From contig NZ_KQ948150.1 of assembly GCF_001513955.1 (NCBI RefSeq), positions 1 through 64,000 on the forward strand: DNA of 64,000 nucleotides. Direction: 5' to 3'. A program made the position numbers and the translations under genes. The notes beneath the pieces were generated by a model. The model did not search any database. It saw only the letters and a program-made list of their open reading frames with translations, and was not told where the DNA came from. Origin of the DNA: Streptomyces pseudovenezuelae (GTDB lineage Bacteria > Actinomycetota > Actinomycetes > Streptomycetales > Streptomycetaceae). This document shows, in pieces, positions 44,261-53,355 of this stretch; the first letter of the stretch is position 1, and each line of letters starts with the position of its first letter.

Positions 44261-45136
44261 TCACCTGCTCGGGCCGTGCGGCGTCGCCCAGTGCGGATCC
44301 TGCGGTGCGCGGGCGTGGATCACCCTGGGCTCCTGATCCTCGAAGGCCGGATCGGACGGTGGCGCGGTGCGGGCGGTGGCGGACGTGCGGTTCCACTCGC
44401 CGTCGCCGAGCACCAGGAGCGGGTCGAACATGACCACCACGCCGGCCAGCAGCAGGAAGATCGCCGGTCCCAGGAGCATGGGCAGCAGCAGCGAGGAGGG
44501 TGAACCACCCGCCCACGAACCGCCGGTCCCGTCGTGCACATGGACGCTGACCGCGGACATGCCCGTGTAGTGCATCCCCGTCACGGCGACGCCCATGATC
44601 AGGCTGGCGCCGAGGCTCGTGAGGAAACCGCGGATCGTGACGGCCGCCCACAGGGCCGCCGTCGCCGCGACGATCGCGATGACCACGGAGAGCGCGACGA
44701 CGGCCGCGTCGTACCGGATCGTCCCGTTGAGATGCAGTGCCGCCATGCCCAGGTAGTGCATCGCGGCCACGCCGAGGCCGGTGACCACGCCCGCGAAGGA
44801 CAGGTTCAGCGGGCTGGCGCCGCGATAGCCGACGATGAACACACCGATGCCCACGACGACGACCGCCACCGCGAGACTGAGGACCGTGAGCCCGGCGTCG
44901 TAGCGGATCCGGGTCTCCACCACCTGGAAACCGATCATGGCGATGAAGTGCATCGTCCAGATGCCGCAGCCGATGGAGGCGGCGCCGAGCGCGAGCCAGC
45001 CCGCCTTCCACGACTGGGTGCTGAGCAGGGTGCGCACGATGCAGCGCAACCCCAGAGCCCCTCCGAGGCACGCCATGAGGTAGGCGGCGACCGGGGTCAC
45101 CGCACCGTAGCGGAACCCGTCGACCGTGCCTTCCAT
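44261..45136 (-). CDS. MHYT-domain membrane sensor protein
   Basis: A 291-residue protein with seven predicted helices. Three MHYT-like motifs (TMHFIAMIGF, AMHYLGMAAL, GMHYTGMSAV) place Met/His/Tyr residues near the outer membrane face, proposed to bind copper and sense gases or redox. Unlike Pseudomonas homologues there is no GGDEF/EAL domain; only a 70-residue polar tail follows. ATG at 45136 after GGGGGAG. Confidence 0.88.
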   Translation of the reverse strand: MEGTVDGFRYGAVTPVAAYLMACLGGALGLRCIVRTLLSTQSWKAGWLALGAASIGCGIWTMHFIAMIGFQVVETRIRYDAGLTVLSLAVAVVVVGIGVFIVGYRGASPLNLSFAGVVTGLGVAAMHYLGMAALHLNGTIRYDAAVVALSVVIAIVAATAALWAAVTIRGFLTSLGASLIMGVAVTGMHYTGMSAVSVHVHDGTGGSWAGGSPSSLLLPMLLGPAIFLLLAGVVVMFDPLLVLGDGEWNRTSATARTAPPSDPAFEDQEPRVIHARAPQDPHWATPHGPSR

Positions 45137-45354
45137 AAGCCAACTCCCCCCAGAGTTCTGGCCGGTTGTGGAGGAAGGGTTACGGCTGAGGATCGGGTAA
45201 AGCAAGGCATTACCGCGGGTAAGCGGTGAACTCCCGCAGAGCGCTGTTGAACTTAAGTCACATGAGGGCGAGTTCCGGCCAAGTGCGTTCCAGGAGCGCG
45301 TGGATGTGCCACAGTTGGCCAATTTTCAGCATCCGCGCGGTACGGGTGATCCTA

Positions 45355-45388
45355 TTCGACTGACCCCATTCGACTGATCCCGTTCGAC
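45355..45388. repeat. Three TTCGAC repeats at 14-bp spacing
   Basis: TTCGACTGACCCCA, TTCGACTGATCCCG and TTCGACGTGG start at 45355, 45369 and 45383. They lie 50-83 nt before the SDR start at 45438, in the divergent region with the MHYT gene. The spacing is not a full helical turn, so cooperative binding on one face is not obvious; they may still be an activator site. Confidence 0.6.
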
Positions 45389-45437
45389 GTGGAAATACGG
45401 TTGCCGGTCCGCCGTCGTCCGTGAACCATCCCGCCCC

Positions 45438-46220
45438 GTGACCACTCGCACCGAACAGCCGCCCTCGACCACCCGTCCCCTCGCCCTCATCACCGGTGTG
45501 GGCCGCACGGTCGGCATCGGCGCCGGGATCGCGCGGCGGCTGGCGGCATCGGGGTGGGACATCGCGTTCACCTACTGGAACCCGTACGACACCCGCATGG
45601 CCTGGGGCGCCGAACCCGACGCGACCCGGACGATCGAGACGAGTCTGTCCGAGCGGGGCGCGGCCACCGCCGCCATCGAGGCGGACCTCGCCGACCCCCG
45701 GACGCCGGCCCGGGTCTTCGACGAGGCGGAGCGACGGCTCGGCCCCGTCACCGCGCTGGTGCTGAGCCACTGCGAGTCGGTCGACTCCGGCCTGCTCGAC
45801 ACCACCGTGGAGAGCTTCGACCGGCACTTCGCGGTCAACACGCGCGCGACCTGGCTGCTCATCCGCGAGTTCGGCCGCCGCTTCGGCGCGGAGCGCGGTA
45901 CCGGCCGGATCGTCAGCCTCACCAGCGACCACACCGTCGGGAACCTGCCCTACGGGGCGAGCAAGGGGGCCATGGACCGCATCACCCTGGCCGCCGCCCA
46001 CGAACTCGCCCACCTCGGAGTGACCGCCAACGTCGTCAACCCGGGTCCCGTCGACACCGGTTGGATGACTGAGGAGGTCCGCGCGCACTGCCTCGACGCC
46101 ACCCCGCTCGGCCGCCTCGGCACCCCGCAGGACACCGCCCATCTGGTCGACTTCCTGTGCTCACGCGAGGGGCAGTGGGTCAACGGTCAGCTGCTGAAGA
46201 GCAACGGCGGTCTGGCGTAG
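45438..46220 (+). CDS. Short-chain dehydrogenase/reductase
   Basis: A 260-residue SDR. The cofactor loop TGVGRTVGIGAG (19-30) is longer than the usual TGxxxGIG. The catalytic pair is Tyr172/Lys176 in PYGASKGA, and the C-terminus SREGQWVNGQLLKSNGG matches the family. GTG start. Its 3' end overlaps the convergent alpha/beta-hydrolase gene by 41 nt. Substrate unknown. Confidence 0.88.
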   Translation: MTTRTEQPPSTTRPLALITGVGRTVGIGAGIARRLAASGWDIAFTYWNPYDTRMAWGAEPDATRTIETSLSERGAATAAIEADLADPRTPARVFDEAERRLGPVTALVLSHCESVDSGLLDTTVESFDRHFAVNTRATWLLIREFGRRFGAERGTGRIVSLTSDHTVGNLPYGASKGAMDRITLAAAHELAHLGVTANVVNPGPVDTGWMTEEVRAHCLDATPLGRLGTPQDTAHLVDFLCSREGQWVNGQLLKSNGGLA

Positions 46221-46986
46221 GGCGTTCGAAGAACTCGCCCAACAGCGGCAGCAACAGAGACGTCCGCTGCATGAGGGTCATGTGGGTGGTGGCCGGCAGA
46301 ACCGCCAACTGCGCTTCGGGGATCAGCCGGTGCATCTCGGCGGCGTGCTCCAGCCGTACGAAGTCGGTGTCGCCGACGAGCAGCAGGGTGGGCACCCGCA
46401 GCCCGCGCAGGTCGTCGGCGGTCCAGGGCAGCGGGGCGTGCGCGGTCGCCGAGACCTTGGCGAGGAAGTCCTGGAAGTGCTCGGGGTGGGGTGCGGTGGC
46501 CGCGTAGGCGTCGGCCATCTCCTGGAAGTCGTCCTGGCCGGGCAGCCGGGGTGAGCTGTAGTCCGGGACGCGGACCTCGTCGTGGACCCCGTCCTGGGCG
46601 TACATGGTGGCGGCGAGGGCGAGCCGTCCCACCCGCTCCGGGTGCCGGACCGCGACCTCCAGCGCGGCCAGGCCGCCGAGGCTGAAGCCCAGCACGTCGG
46701 CCTGCCGGATGCCGAGTTCGTCGAGCAGTGCCACGACGTCCGCGGCCAGCTGCGACACCGTCATCTCGCGGTCGATGTCGGCGGTGTGGCCGTGCCCCTG
46801 GAGCTCGGGAGCCACGACCGGCCGGTCGGCTGCCAGAGTGGGCAGTACGGCGGAGAAGGTCAGATCGACGGTGAGGCCACCGCCGTGCAGCAGTACCAGC
46901 GGACGGCTTCCGCCGGAGGCGGCGCCGTGGGTCTCGTAGTACATCTCCAAGCCGTTGACCTTGGCGTACGCGGAACTGTTCGGCAC
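46180..46986 (-). CDS. Alpha/beta hydrolase
   Basis: A 268-residue hydrolase with nucleophile Ser102 in GFSLGG, oxyanion loop HGGGL, and C-terminal His in ATTHMTLM. The Asp of the triad is likely in LVGDTDFVR. Resembles cytoplasmic esterase/peroxidase-like family members. Start uncertain: GTG 46986 (VPNSSAYAKVNG) has AAGGGG 10 nt upstream; GTG 46995 and ATG 47049 are alternatives. The gene overlaps the SDR 3' end. Confidence 0.85.
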   Translation of the reverse strand: MPNSSAYAKVNGLEMYYETHGAASGGSRPLVLLHGGGLTVDLTFSAVLPTLAADRPVVAPELQGHGHTADIDREMTVSQLAADVVALLDELGIRQADVLGFSLGGLAALEVAVRHPERVGRLALAATMYAQDGVHDEVRVPDYSSPRLPGQDDFQEMADAYAATAPHPEHFQDFLAKVSATAHAPLPWTADDLRGLRVPTLLLVGDTDFVRLEHAAEMHRLIPEAQLAVLPATTHMTLMQRTSLLLPLLGEFFERPTPDRRCSSAADR

Positions 46987-47059
46987 GGTCGTCACACCCC
47001 TTCTGCGGAAGTCGTCGTGAGGAAGACCTTGCGCGGACGCCGAAGTCATCGGGCCGGTG

Positions 47060-47761
47060 TCATCGGGCCGGTGTTACCGGCGCGGACACCGGCCGCAGCA
47101 CCATCAGCGCGCCCTCGCGGCGCGCGACCATGGCGAACGGAAACCGGTCGGTCTGCAGGCAGAGGCGGACGTCGTCCGGGTGGATTCCCGGCAGGCCCTG
47201 CCGCGCACCCTGCGCCAGCGAGGCCGCCCAGCGGGAGTCCCGCGCACGGCGGAGATACGGTTCCGCCGCCACCTCGGGGGACTCGACGCACCGCCCGATG
47301 TACTCGGCACACGCGCGATCCTCCTCGGCCCGTCCCTCCTCGCCGGTGACGACGAAGGTCACCTCCTGCGCACCGCGCTCACGCAGCAGCCGTGCGGTCG
47401 CGCCGGCCACGACGAAACTCGCGCACAGCAGCAGCCGGGCGTCGGCCACCGCCAGGGCGCCCACCGTGCCCGAGGTCGTCTTCTGCACGATCGTGCGGCC
47501 CGGGAGGTCGTGCAGCGCCAGCATGGCCGGGGAGTTGACCGCGTCGAAGCCGGGTGCGGGCGGACCGTCCTTGAGGGCCAGCCAGCCCGGATGACGGTCC
47601 TTGAGCTCCAGCGCCTCGTCCTCCGAGGAGGCCAGCACGATCCTCTCGGCGCCCCCGGCGAAGGCCCATGCGGCCACCGAGAACGCACGCAGTACATCGA
47701 TGACGACGGCGACGGCGGGAGTGCGCGTCAACTCCGGTATGCCGAGCAAATGAGTACGCAT
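47060..47761 (-). CDS. ComB-like 2-phosphosulpholactate phosphatase family protein
   Basis: A 233-residue Mg-dependent phosphatase-fold protein. VAVVIDVLRAFSVAAWAFAG matches the ComB start strand and helix, KTTSGTVGALAVADA and VTGEEGRAEEDRACAEYI the metal site. ComB acts in coenzyme M synthesis in methanogens, but Streptomyces does not make coenzyme M, so the real substrate is unknown. Start ATG 47761 (MRTHLLGIPEL); an ATG 9 nt earlier is possible. Confidence 0.82.
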   Translation of the reverse strand: MRTHLLGIPELTRTPAVAVVIDVLRAFSVAAWAFAGGAERIVLASSEDEALELKDRHPGWLALKDGPPAPGFDAVNSPAMLALHDLPGRTIVQKTTSGTVGALAVADARLLLCASFVVAGATARLLRERGAQEVTFVVTGEEGRAEEDRACAEYIGRCVESPEVAAEPYLRRARDSRWAASLAQGARQGLPGIHPDDVRLCLQTDRFPFAMVARREGALMVLRPVSAPVTPAR

Positions 47762-48098
47762 CCGGCACATGGTGCCCCGGGGCGGCCGTACGCGTCCGGC
47801 GAATGGGAACAGGTGGTGGGTGTCGGGGGCGAGCGGCAGGCTGAGCGTCGTCGGGGCCGCGTGGGTCGCCGGGTACTGGCGGTGGGGTGTCCGGGATGTG
47901 CTCGGGCGACGGTGGGTACGCCCTTCAGCAGGCGCCCCAGTCGGAGAAGGCGGCTTGTTCGGCTCCCGCCGGCCGGACGCGCTCGGACGAACGGGGAGCC
48001 GTGGGCAGCGGTCGCCTCGCACGCGTGGCCCGGGCCTCCACCGGCTCAACAGGTCGCGGGGTTGGCCACGGCCCCCTTCACGTGACCGTGCCCTCCCG
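47762..48098. other. Intergenic region, no gene seen
   Basis: No frame with a start, ribosome site and recognisable protein. A possible terminator for the methyltransferase gene lies near 48065-48095 (GGCCACGG...CCGTGCCC, one mismatch). Confidence 0.4.
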
Positions 48099-48914
48099 TC
48101 AAGGCTTGCGGGCCAGGCCGCCGTGCTCGGCCACGACCTCCGGGGTGGGGGAGCCGGGGTCCGGGCACCACTGTGTGACCGGGACGACGCCCGGTGCGAG
48201 GAGTTCCAGGCCGTCGAAGAACCGGGTGATGTCGTCGACTCCGCGCAGGACGTACGGGACGGCGCCGCTGTTGTTGTAGGCGTCCTGGGCCTGTTCGAAG
48301 ACCGGGTCGACGCCGAGCGAGCCGTCGTTGACGCAGAGGTGACTGCCCGACGGCAGGGCGCCCATCAGCCGGGTGACGATCGAGCGGGCCTGGTCGTCGT
48401 CGGCGATGTGTCCCAGGATGTTGCTGAGGATGAGCGCGACCGGCCGGTCCAGGTCCAGCGTCTCGGCGGCGGCCGCGAGGATACGGTCGGGGTCCGTCGC
48501 GTCGGCCTCGATGTAGACCGTGGCGCCCTCGCGGGTGGACGTGAGCAGGGCGCGGGCGTGTGCCAGGACCATCGGGTCGTTGTCGACGTGGACGATCCGG
48601 GCGTCGGGGGCGATCGCCTGCGCGACCTCGTGGGTGTTGCGCGCGGTCGGCAGACCGGTGCCGACGTCGAGGAACTGCCGTACGCCCGCCTCGGACACCA
48701 GATGGGTGATGGTGCGACGCAGGAAGGCGCGGCTGCCGCGGGCGATCGTGACGATGCCGGGGAAGACGGCGGTGTAGGCGTCGCCGGCCGCCCTGTCGAC
48801 GGGGTAGTTGTCCGTGCCGCCGAGCCAGTGGTTCCAGATGCGCGCGGAGTGCGGCACCGAGGTGTCGATCTCCGGATGTTCTGCGGGCTCGGGCGTCGTC
48901 ACCTGGTCGGTCAT
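48099..48914 (-). CDS. SAM-dependent methyltransferase (DUF574 family)
   Basis: A 271-residue methyltransferase of the actinobacterial DUF574/Methyltransf_19 group. The opening SVPHSARIWNHWLGGTDNYP is diagnostic. The SAM-binding loop is QFLDVGTGLPT (about 95), and the acidic residue ending strand 2 is in VHVDNDPMVLAHA. Members are numerous in Streptomyces and not functionally assigned. ATG at 48914 (MTDQVTTPEPAE). Confidence 0.9.
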   Translation of the reverse strand: MTDQVTTPEPAEHPEIDTSVPHSARIWNHWLGGTDNYPVDRAAGDAYTAVFPGIVTIARGSRAFLRRTITHLVSEAGVRQFLDVGTGLPTARNTHEVAQAIAPDARIVHVDNDPMVLAHARALLTSTREGATVYIEADATDPDRILAAAAETLDLDRPVALILSNILGHIADDDQARSIVTRLMGALPSGSHLCVNDGSLGVDPVFEQAQDAYNNSGAVPYVLRGVDDITRFFDGLELLAPGVVPVTQWCPDPGSPTPEVVAEHGGLARKP

Positions 48915-49062
48915 GAGCGTCCGTCCTTCAGCCGAGGCGTCGATCGTGCACACCCCAACCTATGCCCGAACACCCTTGGCCCGCCTGGCGGTTCGGGATT
49001 CGGGGTCGGCGGCCGGGAGACCGCCGTCGCATCCAGGATCTGTCGGCGCCGGGCCCGGGCGT

Positions 49063-50445
49063 TCAGCCGCCGCGCCGCACCTGGGCCGCCCTGCGGGCCT
49101 CGGCCAGCTTGCGGGCCTCGCCGGCCTTGCGGGACTTGCCGCCGGTGCCGCGGGAGGTGTCCTTGCTGGTGCCCAGTCCGCGGAAGGGGGCGTTGGTGTT
49201 CTTGGGCCGGGGCACGGCGGGCCCGCCGTCGAGCGGGGTGCCGGAGGGTGCCTTGGCCCCGGTGATCCGGCTCAGCTGTGCCTCGCCCGAGCGCACCTTG
49301 GTGACCGTCGGCTCGATGCCGGCCTCGGCCATCAGACGGCTCGTCTCGCGGCGCTGACCCGACAGCACCAGGGTCACGACGCGTCCGGACTCGCCCGCCC
49401 GGGCGGTCCGGCCCGCGCGGTGCAGATAGTCCTTGGCGTCGGTGGGCGGATCCACGTTCACCACGAGGTCCAGGTCGTCGACGTGCAGGCCACGGGCGGC
49501 GACGTTGGTGGCGACCAGGACGGTGACCTGCCCGTTCTTGAACTGGGCGAGAGTGCGGGTGCGCTGCGGCTGCGACTTGCCGCTGTGCAGGGCCGCGGCG
49601 TGCACTCCGCTGCCCCGCAGGTGCCGGGTGAGCTGGTCGACACCGTGCTTGGTGTCCAGGAACAGCAGCACACGGCCGTCGCGGGCGGCGATCTCGGTCG
49701 TGACGGCGTACCGGTCGGGGCCGTGGACGACCAGGACATGGTGATCCATCGTCGTGACGGCGCCCGCGGCCGGGTCGACCGAGTGGACGACGGGCTCAGT
49801 CAGGTAGCGGCTCACCAGGTGGTCGACATCGCGGTCCAGGGTGGCCGAGAACAGCATCCGCTGGCCCTCGGGCCGCACCTGGTCGAGGACCTCCGTGACC
49901 TGCGGCAGGAAGCCCAGGTCGCACATCTGGTCGGCCTCGTCGAGGACGGTGATCCGCACCCGCCCCAGGCGGCAGGCCTTGCGCTCGACGAGGTCGTGCA
50001 GCCGGCCGGGGGTGGCGACGACGACCTCGGCCCCGTCCCGCAACGCGGCGATCTGCCGGCCGATCGACATCCCGCCCACGACCGCGGCCATCCGCAGTCC
50101 CAGGGCCTCGGCGTAGGGCGCCAGTGCCTCGCCGACCTGCTGGGCGAGCTCCCGGGTCGGCACCAGGATCAGAGCGAGGGGCTGCTTCGCCTCCGCACGC
50201 TGCCCGGCCGTCCGGACGAGCAACGGGAGGCCGAACGCGAGCGTCTTGCCCGAACCGGTCCGCCCGCGCCCCAGGACGTCACGTCCCGCGAGGGCGTCGG
50301 GCAGCGTGGCCGCCTGGATCGGGAAGGGCTCACGCACCCCGTGCTCACCGAGGGTGCGCAGCACCGGGGCCGGGAGCGCCAGATCGGCGAAGGAGGCGGC
50401 AGGGGAGGCCGTGCCGGGACGGTCGGGGTGCTCAGGGTGGTCCAT
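49063..50445 (-). CDS. DEAD-box RNA helicase
   Basis: A 460-residue ATP-dependent RNA helicase for RNA folding or decay. Visible motifs are Q motif region (FPIQAATLPD), I GRTGSGKT (61-68), Ia PTRELA, Ib TPGR, II DEAD (169-172), III SAT (200-202), V ATNVAARGLHVDD and VI HRAGRTAR. The C-terminal 80 residues are Lys/Arg-rich and probably bind RNA (RKAGEARKLAEARRAAQ). The ATG at 50445 lies 177 nt from the hydrolase gene. No cold-shock protein gene adjoins, unlike many Streptomyces homologues. Confidence 0.93.
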   Translation of the reverse strand: MDHPEHPDRPGTASPAASFADLALPAPVLRTLGEHGVREPFPIQAATLPDALAGRDVLGRGRTGSGKTLAFGLPLLVRTAGQRAEAKQPLALILVPTRELAQQVGEALAPYAEALGLRMAAVVGGMSIGRQIAALRDGAEVVVATPGRLHDLVERKACRLGRVRITVLDEADQMCDLGFLPQVTEVLDQVRPEGQRMLFSATLDRDVDHLVSRYLTEPVVHSVDPAAGAVTTMDHHVLVVHGPDRYAVTTEIAARDGRVLLFLDTKHGVDQLTRHLRGSGVHAAALHSGKSQPQRTRTLAQFKNGQVTVLVATNVAARGLHVDDLDLVVNVDPPTDAKDYLHRAGRTARAGESGRVVTLVLSGQRRETSRLMAEAGIEPTVTKVRSGEAQLSRITGAKAPSGTPLDGGPAVPRPKNTNAPFRGLGTSKDTSRGTGGKSRKAGEARKLAEARRAAQVRRGG

Positions 50446-50622
50446 GAAGAGCCTTCCGCAGAGGGGACGTACCGAGGAAGGCCCGGCAGGAAGTCAGGAG
50501 CGCGCAAACGATAAACGGTAACACAAAGTGATGGTGGGTCCGGGCGTGACGAAGATACGGCCCTGGTCGACGGCTGGGACAGCCACCGCAGCCGAGACGG
50601 CTGCGGCCCCACCGCGGCGTTC

Positions 50623-51378
50623 TTAGAACGCGCGCTTGAGCAGGTCGAGCAGTGCGGCCCAGTGCCGCTCGTCGCCCTCGCGGTGGTACGAGGCGGTGTC
50701 GGCCTGGGTGAAACCGTGCGGGGCTCCGTCGTAGACCTCGAACCGGTGGCGGACCTTGGCCTCGGTCAGCGCGGTGGCGAGACGCTCGATCTGCTCGGGA
50801 GGCAGTGACGGGTCGCCGTCGGCGTGACCGAAGTACAGCTCGGCGGTGATGCGCCCGGCCACCAGGTGCGGGCTGTCCGGAGCGTCGGTCGCCAGGCGTC
50901 CCCCGTGGAATCCGGCCGCCGCGGCCACCCGCTCCGGATAGGTGCCGGCGGTGAGCAGGGACAGCCGTGCGCCCATGCAGTAGCCGGTGAGGGCGACCGG
51001 ACCGTCGGCGACCTCGGGGCGATCGGCCAGCCAGCGCAGATACGCCCCGGCGTCCCGCATCGCGAGTTCGGGCGTCAGCGCCCGCATGACCGGCACGATC
51101 TTCTCGAAGATCTCCGGCCGCGCGTCCGGGTCGATGAACTCGGGCAGGTCGAAGACCGGCGCGGGTCCGTGGCGGTAGAAGAGGTTGGGTACGAGGACCG
51201 TGTAGCCGGCCTCGGCGAGCCGGTCGGCCATCGACCTTAGCTGGGGGCGCAGCCCGAAGGCGTCCTGGAAGAGCAGGACGGCCGGCCGGGGCACCCCGTC
51301 GCCCGGGTGGGCGAGATAGGCGTCGGCGACGCCGTCCTCGGTGGGGATGTCGACGGCGGTTCCCGATACGGAGGTCAT
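50623..51378 (-). CDS. Dienelactone hydrolase family protein
   Basis: A 251-residue alpha/beta hydrolase. The catalytic triad is Cys134 in GYCMGAR, Asp187 or 189 in FGHADGDPSLP, and His221 in APHGF. VLLFQDAFGLRPQLRSMADR is the conserved strand-helix after the N-terminus. It opens lactones such as dienelactone in aromatic catabolism, but no catabolic genes are nearby, so a general detoxifying role is as likely. ATG at 51378 after GGCACC-type weak site. Confidence 0.9.
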   Translation of the reverse strand: MTSVSGTAVDIPTEDGVADAYLAHPGDGVPRPAVLLFQDAFGLRPQLRSMADRLAEAGYTVLVPNLFYRHGPAPVFDLPEFIDPDARPEIFEKIVPVMRALTPELAMRDAGAYLRWLADRPEVADGPVALTGYCMGARLSLLTAGTYPERVAAAAGFHGGRLATDAPDSPHLVAGRITAELYFGHADGDPSLPPEQIERLATALTEAKVRHRFEVYDGAPHGFTQADTASYHREGDERHWAALLDLLKRAF

Positions 51379-51510
51379 GGGGGTGCCTCTCTGCGCGTGC
51401 GACGGCGAGCAGGTCGCCGGCCCGGCGGGACCGGGCCGGGGCACATGCTTGCACGTACCATCCAACCGGCCGTCGCTGCCCCCTCCCGCTTGAGAGCCGC
51501 TTTACTCGAA

Positions 51511-52131
51511 TTACTCGAACCGGCTGGTGTCACCCGCGCCGTGCCGCACGATCTCCGCCTCACCGCCCGAGAAGTCGATCACGGTCGTCGGCTCGGTGCC
51601 GCAGTCGCCGGAGTCGACGACCGCGTCCAGCACATGGTCGAGACGGTCCTTGATCTCCCAGCCCTGGGTCATCGGCTCCTCCTCGTCGGGCAGGAGCAGG
51701 GTGCTGGACAGCAGCGGCTCCCCGAGCTCGGCGAGCAGCGCCTGAGTGACGACATGGTCGGGGATGCGCACGCCGACCGTCTTCTTCTTCGGGTGCTGGA
51801 GCATGCGCGGCACCTCCTTCGTCGCCGGGAGGATGAAGGTGTAACTGCCGGGCGTCGATGCCTTGATCGCGCGGAACACGTCCTTGTCGACCCGTACGAA
51901 CTGGCCGAGCTGCGCGAAGTCCTGGCAGACGAGGGTGAAGTGGTGCCGGTCGTCCAGACGCCGGATGGTCCGGATCCGGTCGATGCCGTCACGGCTGCCC
52001 AGCCGGCACCCGAGCGCGTAGCAGGAGTCCGTCGGATACGCGATCAGCGCGTCCGAGCGGATGCTCTCGGCGATCTGGGAGATGGTGCGGGGTTGCGGGT
52101 TGTCGGGGTGCACGTCGAAGTACTTCGCCAT
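51511..52131 (-). CDS. YciO/YrdC-family (Sua5-like) protein
   Basis: A 206-residue protein of the YciO branch of the threonylcarbamoyl-AMP synthase family. Segments ALIAYPTDSCYALGC, RHHFTLVCQDFAQL, TPGSYTFILPATKEVPR and TVGVRIPDH match. YciO shares the fold and nucleotide site of Sua5 but is far less active in tRNA t6A synthesis, so the role is uncertain. ATG at 52131. It diverges from the MerR gene. Confidence 0.88.
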   Translation of the reverse strand: MAKYFDVHPDNPQPRTISQIAESIRSDALIAYPTDSCYALGCRLGSRDGIDRIRTIRRLDDRHHFTLVCQDFAQLGQFVRVDKDVFRAIKASTPGSYTFILPATKEVPRMLQHPKKKTVGVRIPDHVVTQALLAELGEPLLSSTLLLPDEEEPMTQGWEIKDRLDHVLDAVVDSGDCGTEPTTVIDFSGGEAEIVRHGAGDTSRFE

Positions 52132-52239
52132 TGGTCGAGCTTATGCCGTCGGCACCCGGCGGCGACGCAGGGCGGGGTGCCGTCGAACGGCGCGGGGAGA
52201 CTCGTGCCTCCTTCCCCTTTCGTTTCGCGTGCGCCCGGG

Positions 52240-52270
52240 TTGAGTCTCCCGCAGGGGGAGACCGCAGGAT
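52240..52270 (+). promoter_or_regulatory. MerR-type promoter with 19-bp spacer
   Basis: TTGAGT (52240-52245) and CAGGAT (52265-52270) are 19 nt apart, the over-long spacing typical of MerR-controlled promoters. The spacer holds an inverted repeat GTCTCCC-N5-GGGAGAC (52244-52262). The -10 ends 6 nt before the ATG, so the transcript is probably leaderless. Confidence 0.85.
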
Positions 52271-52276
52271 GAGCTC

Positions 52277-53188
52277 ATGGACGACGGCACGCTCCTCTCG
52301 ATCGGTGACCTGGCCCGGCAGACCGGGCTGACGGTGAAGACGATCCGTTTCTACTCCGACGAGGGCATCGTGACGCCCGCCGACCGCACCCACGCCGGCC
52401 ACCGCCGCTACGGCCCCGAGGCCGTCACCCGGCTCGCCTTCGTACGGACACTGCGCGAACTGGGCCTCGGCCTCGACGCGATCCGGCAGGTCCTCGACCG
52501 TGGACTGGCCCTGGACGAGGTCGCCGCACAGCACGCCGCGGCGCTGGACGTCCAGATCGGCGTCCTGCGGCTGAGACGGGCGGTACTGACCGCCGTGGCA
52601 CGACGAAGGCCCACACCCGAGGAGACCCACCGCATGCACGAACTGGCCCGAATGCCCGAGGCCGAACGCCGCCGCCTGGTCGACGACTTCCTCGACGCCG
52701 TGTTCCCGGACCCCGGCTGCGCGGCCGTCCGCCGCTCCCTGACCCCGGAACTCCCCGACCGGCCCACGGAAGAACAACTGCGGGCGTGGATCGAGCTGGC
52801 CGAACTCGCCCTGGACCCGGACTTCCGGGCCGGCCTGCGGCGCACCGCGCGGGCCCACTGCTACGGCGCCTCCACGCCGCCGCGCCCCGACGTCGCCGCC
52901 CTGGCCCGGGAACACGCGCAACCCGCCCTCGACGCGGGGATCGCGCCGGAGTCACCCGAGGCCGACCCCCTCGTCACGGCACTCTCCGCACACTGCGCCC
53001 GCACGCTGGACCGCCCCGACGACACCGCCCTGCGCCACCACCTGCTGACCCGTCTGGAGACCGCGCACGATCCGCGCAGGGACCGCTACACGGAACTCCT
53101 CGCCCTCATCAACGCATGGCCCCCGCCGGCCCGCCTCGCCCCTGCCCTCGCCTGGTCGACGATCGCGCTCCGGGTGCGGACGGCCTAG
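52277..53188 (+). CDS. MerR-family regulator
   Basis: A 303-residue regulator. The N-terminal winged helix (about 5-75) has LLSIGDLARQTGLTVKTIRF, YSDEGIVTPA and RTLRELGLGLDAIRQVL. The dimerising coiled coil follows (ALDVQIGVLRLRRAV). The C-terminal 190 residues are an effector domain of unknown ligand. It lies behind its own 19-bp-spaced promoter, so it is autoregulated, probably activating when ligand distorts the DNA. No obvious target gene follows. Confidence 0.9.
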   Translation: MDDGTLLSIGDLARQTGLTVKTIRFYSDEGIVTPADRTHAGHRRYGPEAVTRLAFVRTLRELGLGLDAIRQVLDRGLALDEVAAQHAAALDVQIGVLRLRRAVLTAVARRRPTPEETHRMHELARMPEAERRRLVDDFLDAVFPDPGCAAVRRSLTPELPDRPTEEQLRAWIELAELALDPDFRAGLRRTARAHCYGASTPPRPDVAALAREHAQPALDAGIAPESPEADPLVTALSAHCARTLDRPDDTALRHHLLTRLETAHDPRRDRYTELLALINAWPPPARLAPALAWSTIALRVRTA

Positions 53189-53355
53189 CGGCGTGGGCCG
53201 AGCTGTGGAGTGCGGTGGATGAGCCCGTCCGGGGGGGAGAGTCCGGGGAGAGCGGGCCGCCCGGCCTCGCCATCCGGCCCAGCGGCGGATCGTGCCGGGC
53301 CGAACAAGGCCGATCCGAACGGCATTTCGCGGCCCGCCACCGACACGCCGTGTCC

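Noticed and set aside
47887..48279. A 130-codon frame rightward between the ComB-like gene and the methyltransferase
   Set aside because: Overlaps the methyltransferase antisense and shows no conserved text.
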